DNA of 11,535 nucleotides, taken from VGWG01 sp964580075. GTDB taxonomy: Bacteria; Verrucomicrobiota; Kiritimatiellia; RFP12; JAAYNR01. Below, one piece after another: positions 1 to 5,772 of this stretch. The DNA is taken from contig CAZOJL010000120.1 in the NCBI GenBank assembly GCA_964580075.1, positions 1 through 11,535 of the forward strand, written 5' to 3'. Positions within the stretch are counted from its first letter, which is position 1. Each line of letters begins with the position of its first letter. A model generated the notes under the pieces. That model did no database searches and was not told the DNA's origin. It saw only the letters and a list, made by a program, of their open reading frames with translations. A program made the position numbers and the translations under genes.

Positions 1-38
1 TGGCTCCGGCATGAATTACCGGTGCATAAAAACAACAT
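1..38 (-). CDS. arsC: Arsenate reductase, LMW-phosphatase type (5' end only)
   Basis: Only the first 12 codons and part of the next lie in the window. They read MLFLCTGNSCRS, the N-terminus of low-molecular-weight tyrosine-phosphatase-type arsenate reductases, including the P-loop C-x5-R (Cys5 to Arg11 here). By family knowledge the P-loop cysteine attacks arsenate, which is reduced to arsenite with electrons from thioredoxin or glutaredoxin. The ATG at 38-36 is chosen because GGAAGG (49-44) lies 5 nt upstream. A GTG at 44-42 is in frame but overlaps that ribosome site. The gene follows arsR on the same strand after about 58 nt, so it is probably the third gene of the operon read from the promoter at 1271. 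The rest is beyond the left edge, so intactness cannot be judged. Confidence 0.85.
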   Translation of the reverse strand, partial: MLFLCTGNSCRS

Positions 39-96
39 CTTCACCTTCCGCATGTTTCCATCTCCTGTTCCGTCCACACCTCAGGGCCACCCGCCA

Positions 97-486
97 TTAC
101 CCGGCGCACCGTTTCCTTTGATGCTCGCTCAGGTTTTCAGGAAGACAGGCCATAGCCGCCTCACGTTTTTTCGCATCCTGCGCGACCGAATCATCGCTCT
201 CCAGCGCGCCGTCCAGCCAGTTCAGCACCGGTTTCACAGCCTTGAGCGCCTCCCCCTGCGGCAGCCTGAAGTACGCCCAGCGCCCGTCCTTGCGCGAGTC
301 CACGAGCCCCGCCGCGCGCAAGAGGGACAAATGCTTGGACACCGTCGAAGGCGCCAGTCCCAGCACCGCGATGATCTGGCAGACGCACAGTTCACCTGTC
401 CGCAGCATCATCAGGATGCGCAAACGCTGGATGTCCGACAGCGCCTTCGTAATCCGCAGGGTGGACCGCATGGCGTCCCTGTTCAT
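97..486 (-). CDS. arsR: ArsR/SmtB-family metalloid-responsive repressor
   Basis: 129 residues, the usual size of the family, predicted cytoplasmic homodimeric winged-helix repressor. Residues 32-36 are ELCVC, the classical ArsR metal site whose cysteine pair binds As(III) or Sb(III) and releases DNA. The recognition helix-turn-helix lies at about 44-62 (APSTVSKHLSLLRAAG) and the wing at about 64-74. The start at 486 is preferred over an in-frame codon at 531: GGAGG sits just upstream, and the ATG overlaps the stop of the HgcA-like gene as ATGA, implying translational coupling. The alternative start would add 15 residues inside the upstream gene. A partial arsC follows. It presumably binds the inverted repeat at 1224-1245 and represses its own operon. 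Family assignment is near certain; As(III) as inducer is inferred from the CVC motif and arsC. Confidence 0.95.
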   Translation of the reverse strand: MNRDAMRSTLRITKALSDIQRLRILMMLRTGELCVCQIIAVLGLAPSTVSKHLSLLRAAGLVDSRKDGRWAYFRLPQGEALKAVKPVLNWLDGALESDDSVAQDAKKREAAMACLPENLSEHQRKRCAG

Positions 487-1211
487 TTCGCCGCCTCCGA
501 TGAGCAGCAACACCCTTGGCTCTCCCCGCAACAGGAAGAGGTGCGCCCGAGCTTCGCGTTGAGAATGCCGCCCGCGCAGCCCACGCCGTTCTTGACGACG
601 GGCACCACCGCCAGCCGCTCCCGCAACGTAAAGCCAACCCGCCGCATCTCCGGAGTAGCTTTCATGCCGGCGTGTAAAAACGCGGGCAGGTCTTTTGCGT
701 ACACCGGGCCGTAAACGACCTTGAAGCCCGTGCGCCGGCTCACCTCATGCGCCGCCACGCCGGGAGCGCCCAGTTGCGGCAGGATCAGCGTCTTGTGCCC
801 AACCACCTTCGCCACGCCACTGGATTCGAGCCGGGCGACCAGCTCATCCGTGCCGAACGTCCCCTTGCCAGCCGCACACCAGACGTTGATGCCCTTGGTA
901 TCCAGCACCAGCACCCACCCGTCCATACCCTCCAACGCCCACCGCACGTGGTCCAACGACAACTGATAGTTGGCGGTCACGACCAGCGGCGAATCCGGCG
1001 TCGGCGTGCCGACCGCGACCAGGCCCGGCGGCACCGTGTAACGCCTGCGACCGATCCCCCAGCGGACGGCCGCCGCGCCCAGGGTGGCGTGCCACGTTCC
1101 GCGCGCCGCCACGCAGGGAACACGTCCCGCTGCGGTCTCGATTGAGCCAGACGGACACCCCTCGCCCGTTGCTCGTTCACACGGGCACATGCCGCTTGAT
1201 CCACCACGCAT
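483..1211 (-). CDS. Soluble HgcA-like corrinoid protein with Cys-rich tail
   Basis: 242 residues. Residues about 40-205 match the corrinoid-binding domain of the mercury-methylation protein HgcA (CdhD/CFeSP-related). The diagnostic cap-helix motif NVWCAAGK is at 109-116, with Cys112 the expected cobalt ligand, followed by GTFGTDEL (117-124). Further family-like blocks are LVLDTKGIN (101-109) and LPQLGAPGVAAHEV (144-157). HgcA normally has about 340 residues and ends in a membrane domain. Here that domain is absent; the protein closes with a hydrophilic tail holding Cys212, 227, 228, 234, 235 and 236. The N-terminus adds Cys9, 11, 19 and 33. No hgcB ferredoxin gene follows; arsR overlaps by 4 bp instead. 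Start 1211 is chosen because AAGGA lies about 4 nt upstream and the earlier ATG at 1226 sits inside the operator. Likely role: carrying a methyl group on a corrinoid to a thiol-held metal(loid). The substrate is unknown; authentic HgcA activity is doubtful without the membrane part. Confidence 0.85.
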   Translation of the reverse strand: MRGGSSGMCPCERATGEGCPSGSIETAAGRVPCVAARGTWHATLGAAAVRWGIGRRRYTVPPGLVAVGTPTPDSPLVVTANYQLSLDHVRWALEGMDGWVLVLDTKGINVWCAAGKGTFGTDELVARLESSGVAKVVGHKTLILPQLGAPGVAAHEVSRRTGFKVVYGPVYAKDLPAFLHAGMKATPEMRRVGFTLRERLAVVPVVKNGVGCAGGILNAKLGRTSSCCGESQGCCCSSEAAK

Positions 1212-1223
1212 AAATATCCTTCT

Positions 1224-1245
1224 CATTTCGTTACATGACGAAATG
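1224..1245. promoter_or_regulatory. Inverted-repeat operator of the ars-type operon
   Basis: A perfect 8-bp inverted repeat, CATTTCGT and ACGAAATG, is separated by the 6-bp spacer TACATG. It overlaps the predicted -10 box and start region of the leftward promoter, where a repressor would block RNA polymerase. The operon encodes an ArsR repressor, so autoregulation is the natural reading. The binding itself is inferred. Confidence 0.72.
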
Positions 1246-1271
1246 TATCAGGTAGACGCTCCGACTGTCAA
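1242..1271 (-). promoter_or_regulatory. Sigma-70 promoter of hgcA-like/arsR/arsC operon
   Basis: On the minus strand a perfect -35 box TTGACA (1271-1266) is followed after 18 bp by TACATT (1247-1242). The TG at 1250-1249 makes an extended -10 (TGaTACATT). Transcription would begin near 1235, about 24 nt before the chosen ATG at 1211, so the ATG at 1226 would have almost no leader. Confidence 0.65.
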
Positions 1272-1344
1272 GCGCACGCGTGGGGACCCGGGCAAACGCG
1301 TTTACCCTTTCAGCTTTCCCCTTTCCGCTTTCTCCTCATCATCC

Positions 1345-1373
1345 TTGATACCCCCGGGTGATTGCGGTATGAT
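1345..1373 (+). promoter_or_regulatory. Sigma-70 promoter of prfC
   Basis: TTGATA (1345-1350), a 17-bp spacer, then TATGAT (1368-1373); each box matches the consensus at five of six positions. Transcription would start near 1380, giving a leader of about 50 nt before the prfC ATG at 1430. The stretch between the two divergent promoters (1272-1344) holds a perfect AAACGCGTTT palindrome (1294-1303) and a pyrimidine-rich tract (about 1305-1344) of no evident function. Confidence 0.6.
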
Positions 1374-1429
1374 AACGCCTCTTTTTCACCGGCAACTCCC
1401 AACTCGGAATTTCAACCGCAAAAGACCAC

Positions 1430-3061
1430 ATGGGCAAGGACAGGGAACACGAAATCTCACGGCGCCGGACGTTTGCGATCATTTCGCATCCGGATGCGGG
1501 CAAAACGACCCTGACCGAGAAACTCCTTCTGTACGGCGGCGCCGTGCAACTGGCGGGGTCGGTCACCGCGCGAAAGACGCAGAATGCCACGACATCCGAC
1601 TGGATGGAACTGGAGAAACAGCGCGGCATTTCCGTCACGTCCACGGTCTTGCAGTTCGACTACCGCGGGTTTTGCATCAACCTGCTTGACACCCCGGGAC
1701 ACCGCGATTTCTCGGAGGACACCTACCGCGTGCTGATGGCGGTGGACGCGGTGGTGATGGTCATCGACGCCGCCAAGGGAATCGAGAGTCAGACCCTGAA
1801 GCTGTTCGAAATGTGCCGCCTGCGCGGCATTCCGATCTTCACCTTTGTCAACAAGTTCGACCGACCCGCGCGCGACCCGCTGGCGATTATCGACGAGTTG
1901 GAAAAGACGCTGCAGCTCCACGTCTGCGCCATGAACTGGCCGCTTGGAGACGGGCTGGAGTTCCGCGGCGTCTACGACCGGATTCAGCGTCACGCGCATT
2001 TCTTTGAGCGGACGCCCGGCGGCAAATACCGCGCGCCGGTCGCCATCCACGATGTGACCGACCCGCAGGTGCGCAACCGGCTTTCCGAGCAGGCCTATGC
2101 GTCGCTGATCGAACAACTGGCGATGCTGGATGCGGCCAGCGAGCCGCTCGACCGCGCGCTGGTGCGCACCGGGGACATGACACCCGTCTTCTTCGGCAGC
2201 GCGATCAATAACTTCGGGGTTCAGTTGTTGTTGGACGCGTTCCTCGACTATGCCTCGCCGCCGCATCCGCGCCTTTCGAGCAAGGGGATGATCGCGCCGG
2301 ATCATCCGCTTTTCTCGGGCTTCATCTTCAAGATCCAGTCCAACATGGACCCCCACCACCGCGACCAGATCGCCTTCATGCGCGTTTGTTCTGGCACGTT
2401 CACGCGCGACATGAAGGTGTTTCACTCGCGCACCGGCAAGATGTTGCGGCTTGCCAGTTCGCACCGGGTCTTCGCACGGGAGCGCGAGACCGTGGACGAG
2501 GCGTTCCCCGGCGACGTGATCGGCCTGGTCGGACACAGCGGATTCGGCATTGGCGACACCCTCACCGAGGATCCCGACCTCACCTACGAACCGTTGCCGC
2601 AGTTCGCGCCCGAATGTTTCGCGATGCTGCATAATTTCAGCACCTCGACATACAAGCGCTTCCGTGCCGGGCTGGAGCACCTGCTGCAGGAAGGCGCGGT
2701 GCAGGCGTTCGCGCTCAAAGACGCCGTCCAGAATGTGCCGCTGCTGGGCGCGGTGGGAACGCTTCAGTTTGACGTCTTGCAGTATCGGCTGGAGAACGAG
2801 TATGGCGCGACCTCGCGGCTGGAGCCCATGTCCTGGCGCCTCGTCCGCTGGGTCGCGCCCAAAGATGTCGGCCATGCGACGTTGCGTGACGGGAAACTGC
2901 CGACCGGATGTCGCCTCGCCACCGATGCCGCGGGACGGTTGGTGATCCTCTTCAACACCGACTGGGAACTCAAGTATTTCAGCGAGCGGAATCCCGACAT
3001 TTGCCTTCTGAGGTCGTCCAGCGACATTCACCGGGACGACGGCGTTGCATCCGCGCATTGA
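1430..3061 (+). CDS. prfC: Peptide chain release factor 3 (RF3 GTPase)
   Basis: 543 residues, slightly longer than the usual 525-530. RF3 is a cytoplasmic translational GTPase that recycles RF1/RF2 from the ribosome after peptide release. The GTPase motifs are complete: G1 SHPDAGKTT (19-27), G2 around QRGISVTST (64-72), G3 DTPGHRDF (87-94), G4 NKFDR (141-145) and a G5-like GSA (257-259). The opening ISRRRTFAIISHPDAGK is typical of RF3 rather than EF-G, as is the segment SDWMELEKQRGISV. Domain II and the RF3-specific C-terminal domain follow without interruption. The start at 1430 gives the expected N-terminus, though no strong ribosome site precedes it. It stands alone, diverging from the HgcA-like operon and converging on ccdA. 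A housekeeping gene; its closeness to the metal genes looks incidental. Confidence 0.97.
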   Translation: MGKDREHEISRRRTFAIISHPDAGKTTLTEKLLLYGGAVQLAGSVTARKTQNATTSDWMELEKQRGISVTSTVLQFDYRGFCINLLDTPGHRDFSEDTYRVLMAVDAVVMVIDAAKGIESQTLKLFEMCRLRGIPIFTFVNKFDRPARDPLAIIDELEKTLQLHVCAMNWPLGDGLEFRGVYDRIQRHAHFFERTPGGKYRAPVAIHDVTDPQVRNRLSEQAYASLIEQLAMLDAASEPLDRALVRTGDMTPVFFGSAINNFGVQLLLDAFLDYASPPHPRLSSKGMIAPDHPLFSGFIFKIQSNMDPHHRDQIAFMRVCSGTFTRDMKVFHSRTGKMLRLASSHRVFARERETVDEAFPGDVIGLVGHSGFGIGDTLTEDPDLTYEPLPQFAPECFAMLHNFSTSTYKRFRAGLEHLLQEGAVQAFALKDAVQNVPLLGAVGTLQFDVLQYRLENEYGATSRLEPMSWRLVRWVAPKDVGHATLRDGKLPTGCRLATDAAGRLVILFNTDWELKYFSERNPDICLLRSSSDIHRDDGVASAH

Positions 3062-3069
3062 AGCACGCC

Positions 3070-3085
3070 GGGGCTGGCAGGCCCC
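3070..3085. terminator. Hairpin between convergent prfC and ccdA
   Basis: GGGGCT (3070-3075), loop GGCA, then GGCCCC (3080-3085) form a 6-bp GC-rich stem with one T-G wobble. It fills the 26-nt gap between the two converging stop codons, where a shared bidirectional terminator would be expected. No T-tract follows on either strand, so intrinsic termination is only possible. Confidence 0.4.
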
Positions 3086-3087
3086 AT

Positions 3088-3786
3088 TCAGCGCGCCGTG
3101 TAGATCAAATACAGCCCGCCCAGCAGAACCAGCACGCCGCAGACCTTCTTCAGGATCACCGCGCCCTTGGACTTCTCGTTCCAGTTCAGGTAGTGCTGCA
3201 CCGCCTCGCTGAACGTCCCCGCCAGCACGATCACGCCGCAATGCCCCACGCCGTAGAGCACCAGCAGCAGCACGCCGTAGGCCAGATTCGTTGAAGCGAG
3301 ACGGAACGTCACGCCCAGCATCGGGGCCATATAGGCGAACGTGCACGGCCCCAGCGCCACGCCAAAGACCAGCCCGAGCACAAACGCCGCCAGCATACCC
3401 TTGCGCTTGATACCCGGTTGCGCCGCGCTCGGTAGAGGCAACGTGATCACCTCCAACAGGTAGAGACCGACCACCAAGAAGATCCCCGCCACCGCATAGT
3501 TGCCCCAGCGCCCCACGTCGCCCATCATCCGTCCCGCCGCAGCCGTCGCCACGCCGATCACGCCAATGGTGATGAGGATGCCCATCGAGAAGAGCAGCGA
3601 GATCGTGAAGGCCCGCCGCGTGCTCATCCATCCCTGCTGGTCGATGAACCCCACGATCAGCGGGATGCTCGCCAGATGGCAGGGGCTCAGCACGATGCTC
3701 AGAACGCCCCACGCCAACGCGGCCGTCAGTGCGATCGCGGGCGTACCCTCCACCGCCAGCGTCAGCGCCGTGAAGATCTGCTCCAT
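3088..3786 (-). CDS. ccdA: CcdA/DsbD-type transmembrane thiol electron carrier
   Basis: 232 residues with about six hydrophobic segments, the standard size of CcdA. The two family cysteines are present: Cys36 in LSPCHLASIP and Cys148 in LGPCTFAYMAP, in the two repeat halves. By family knowledge these proteins pass electrons from cytoplasmic thioredoxin across the inner membrane to extracytoplasmic thioredoxin-like proteins. Extra cysteines are Cys183 and Cys216. The ATG at 3786 has GAGGG about 7 nt upstream and lies 11 nt after the stop of the thioredoxin/MerB-like gene, so it is the last gene of the six-gene operon. The natural partner is that membrane-anchored thioredoxin, not cytochrome c maturation, as no cytochrome c biogenesis gene is nearby. 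Family certain; partner inferred. Confidence 0.93.
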   Translation of the reverse strand: MEQIFTALTLAVEGTPAIALTAALAWGVLSIVLSPCHLASIPLIVGFIDQQGWMSTRRAFTISLLFSMGILITIGVIGVATAAAGRMMGDVGRWGNYAVAGIFLVVGLYLLEVITLPLPSAAQPGIKRKGMLAAFVLGLVFGVALGPCTFAYMAPMLGVTFRLASTNLAYGVLLLVLYGVGHCGVIVLAGTFSEAVQHYLNWNEKSKGAVILKKVCGVLVLLGGLYLIYTAR

Positions 3787-3797
3787 ATATCACCCTC

Positions 3798-5087
3798 TCA
3801 TTTCGGCAAGCATTCGCCAATCTTGCAGGCATTGCTGATCTGCTGCGGCGACAGCTTCATCTTGTCCGACAGCGCCTTGGCGATGGTGATCTGCTCGCCT
3901 GTTTCCAGCGGATGCGCCTCAACCCACTTCTTCAGATTCTCGGACGTTGCGAAAAAAAACTGATGGAAACAACCCGCCGAAGCATGCGTCCCGTCCGGCT
4001 TCGCCTTCTGTCCGAACCACGCTACCGCCGTCGCAGGCACCAGCGAGGCAACACTGCCATTGAGCGTCTTGACCACCACCGGCTCGCCCGTAAGCCGGTC
4101 GCGCTCGCGCACCTCGATGTCCTTGCCCGTCCGTGCCGCCACGCCCAGCGCGCAGTGCGAACAACACCCCCACATGCGCGCGACGTCGGCCACCCGCACC
4201 TCCGCCGCGTCAGCCGGATACACCGCACGGTCGCAGAAGCCGCACCGGCTCGACAGCTCCTGCGCCTTCAGCGCCTCAAGCTGCACGATGCTGCCGCCCG
4301 TAGCTTTCTGCGCCGCCTCGGCCGCGCCGCGCTCCGCGAACGCCTTCACCGTCGGCCGCCCGCTCTTCTCGTCTGCCCCGGCAACGAACACCGCCGAGAC
4401 CAGCGGCACCGCCACCCCCGTCCCGAAGTCCGCGACCGTCACTTTCTTCTCAAAGCCCGTCTTGTCCTCGGTGAGGCAGGAGTACATGATGAAATAGCAG
4501 TGTGGCGAGCACAGTTTCACGTCGCCCTTGGCCGATTTCACCAGCACCTGCGTTTTCGGGTTCACGTCCCCGTCGCACATGTAGCAGACGGCGTCCTTGG
4601 CTCGCGCGTCGGGCTGCGCGGCCTGCCAGCGGCTGAACGCCGGTGTTGCAACAGCCGCCCCGACCGCCGTCGGAACCACCCCGAACTCCTTCCACTTGCC
4701 GAGGATGTCCTCCTTGGAGAAGAAACCCTCGTGACGGAACAGCTCCTTGCCGTCGGCCCCGAAGAAGATCTGTGTCGGAATGAGGTTGATCCCATACTGT
4801 GTCCCGGCGTCCGGATTCTCCCATACGTCGATGAATTCCGTCTTGAACGTCTCCGCGCAGGTTGCCTTGAGGTCGTCAAGGATCGGCTTCATAATCTTGC
4901 ACGGGATGCACTTCCCCGCACCCAGGTCCACCAGCCGCGGCAGCGCCTTGCCCTGCGGGGCAGACGCCTCAACTTGGACTGCGGCTGTCTCTGCGGGCAC
5001 GGCCTTCTTCCCCTGCTTCAGAAACATAATGGCTGCCGCCGCGACGACGACCGCCCCGATGATCGCCATGTTATTACCGTTCATCAT
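3798..5087 (-). CDS. Membrane-anchored thioredoxin fused to Cys-rich and MerB-like domains
   Basis: 429 residues. Residues 7-23 form one N-terminal membrane anchor. A thioredoxin-like domain follows (about 48-140) with active site CIPC (60-63) and cis-proline segment LIPTQIFF. A cysteine-rich module has CYMC (168-171) and LCSPHC (192-197), resembling NosL/TRASH-type metal sites. The C-terminus (about 282-410) resembles organomercurial lyase MerB: CGFCD (282-286) and a YP, CCSHC (308-312), then GCFHQFFFAT (372-381), parallel to the MerB CCHVHFFAS block. Cys373 aligns with MerB Cys159 and Asp286 with Asp99; Cys282 lies near the place of Cys96 with a one-residue shift. MerB cleaves carbon-mercury bonds by protonolysis. 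The ATG at 5087 has AAGG 5 nt upstream; the GTG at 5093 overlaps that site. CcdA, encoded 11 nt later, probably reduces it. Thioredoxin is firm; the lyase-like part is a motif-level call, and the substrate could be an organoarsenical. Confidence 0.82.
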   Translation of the reverse strand: MMNGNNMAIIGAVVVAAAAIMFLKQGKKAVPAETAAVQVEASAPQGKALPRLVDLGAGKCIPCKIMKPILDDLKATCAETFKTEFIDVWENPDAGTQYGINLIPTQIFFGADGKELFRHEGFFSKEDILGKWKEFGVVPTAVGAAVATPAFSRWQAAQPDARAKDAVCYMCDGDVNPKTQVLVKSAKGDVKLCSPHCYFIMYSCLTEDKTGFEKKVTVADFGTGVAVPLVSAVFVAGADEKSGRPTVKAFAERGAAEAAQKATGGSIVQLEALKAQELSSRCGFCDRAVYPADAAEVRVADVARMWGCCSHCALGVAARTGKDIEVRERDRLTGEPVVVKTLNGSVASLVPATAVAWFGQKAKPDGTHASAGCFHQFFFATSENLKKWVEAHPLETGEQITIAKALSDKMKLSPQQISNACKIGECLPK

Positions 5088-5103
5088 ACCCACCTTTCTG
5101 CCT

Positions 5104-5481
5104 CTAACAGGCCAGTTTCGCCGCGCCTGCCGCCGCGGCCATCTCGACCGCCTCCGGCGACATCGGCGTCTTGCCCTTTTCCATCCCGAGATCCGCTAGT
5201 TGCAAGTGCACAAATGTTGAAAAGCCCGCCTGCTCCAGCGTCGCCTTGACGCAGTTCAGCGGACAACCGTCGATCGCAAGGATCTTGGCAGCCGCTCCGG
5301 TCGTAGCCATGATCCCGGACACGCGACCGCCGATCCCCGCGAGGCAGAACATCTTGCCCGTCCCGTCCCGCGTCATCTTTCGCGCCGCCTGGTCGGCCAC
5401 CGCGCCCACATCCGCCGCGCCCGAACACGCGAAAATCAATTTCGGCGCCGCCCCGCACGCACATCCATTCTTCTCATTCAT
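5104..5481 (-). CDS. DGC-type putative zinc-binding protein
   Basis: 125 residues with no signal peptide or membrane segment, so probably cytoplasmic. It carries FACSGAADVG (17-26), FCLAGIGG (45-52) and the family signature DGCPLNC (71-77). These are hallmarks of the small 'DGC domain' or putative zinc-binding proteins that recur in ArsR-permease-thioredoxin clusters of anaerobes. Cysteines at 7, 9, 19, 46, 73, 77 and 125 give it a large thiol capacity. The biochemical role of the family is not settled; binding a soft metal or metalloid in transit to the permease or thioredoxin is an inference from context. The ATG at 5481 has a strong AAGGAGG about 7 nt upstream. The gene lies 29 nt after the small thioredoxin and 16 nt before the thioredoxin/MerB-like fusion, clearly within one operon. 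Confidence 0.87.
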   Translation of the reverse strand: MNEKNGCACGAAPKLIFACSGAADVGAVADQAARKMTRDGTGKMFCLAGIGGRVSGIMATTGAAAKILAIDGCPLNCVKATLEQAGFSTFVHLQLADLGMEKGKTPMSPEAVEMAAAAGAAKLAC

Positions 5482-5510
5482 CGATTTCCTCCTTGGTTGT
5501 GTTTTCTCGT

Positions 5511-5741
5511 CTACGCCAAGAACTTTTTGATCTCATCGGGACTCGGCACCTTCCCCACGCTCTTGACCACACCATCCACCGCCAGCGCGGGCGTGATCAT
5601 CACACCCATCTTCATGATATCCGCGATCTGGTCGACCTTCTCGACCGTCGCCTCGACCCCCGCAGCCTTGACCGCCGCCTCCGCGTTGGCCATCAGCGTC
5701 TTGCACTTCGGGCACCCCGTGCCCAGAATTTGAATTTTCAT
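5511..5741 (-). CDS. Small thioredoxin-family protein (CPKC)
   Basis: 76 residues, the compact redox-active thioredoxin type seen in archaea and anaerobes (MTH895/TM0996-like). It opens MKIQILGTGCPKC, with active site CPKC at residues 10-13, and has the cis-proline segment MITPALAV in the middle. It should be a cytoplasmic dithiol donor. The start at 5741 is chosen because it gives the canonical N-terminus, with AAGGAGA about 10 nt upstream; an in-frame extension to 5804 would overlap the end of the permease gene and has no family support. It lies 31 nt after the permease and 29 nt before the DGC gene. It may feed electrons to CcdA, or keep a metal-binding cysteine reduced. A thioredoxin for the arsenate reductase of the left operon is another option. 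Confidence 0.93.
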   Translation of the reverse strand: MKIQILGTGCPKCKTLMANAEAAVKAAGVEATVEKVDQIADIMKMGVMITPALAVDGVVKSVGKVPSPDEIKKFLA

Positions 5742-5772
5742 TTCTACTACGTCTCCTTGAGGTTTTGATACA

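Noticed and set aside
41..97. 18-codon open frame filling the arsR-arsC gap, starting in a TAATG overlap with the arsR stop and ending 2 nt before the arsC ATG
   Set aside because: The fit is neat and could couple translation, but there is no good ribosome site and the peptide resembles nothing known; chance is sufficient.
22..714. Plus-strand open frame across arsR and the HgcA-like gene
   Set aside because: Antisense to two recognised genes, with biased composition and no domain.
483..1211. Annotation as genuine mercury methyltransferase hgcA
   Set aside because: The membrane domain and the partner hgcB are both missing and the operon is arsenic-like, so only an HgcA-like corrinoid domain is claimed.
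1294..1303. Perfect palindrome AAACGCGTTT between the divergent promoters
   Set aside because: It lies outside both core promoters and is only 10 bp; no regulator in the window points to it.
1457..3832. Very long open frame on the minus strand opposite prfC (about 790 codons)
   Set aside because: It lies antisense to a full-length, motif-complete prfC and runs into ccdA in another frame. Its composition (Arg/Gly/Ala/His-rich) is what GC-rich codon bias produces opposite a real gene, and it shows no recognisable domain.
3912..5249. Long plus-strand open frame opposite the thioredoxin/MerB-like gene
   Set aside because: Arg/His/Pro-rich antisense shadow of a conserved gene with clear motifs; no ribosome site or domain.
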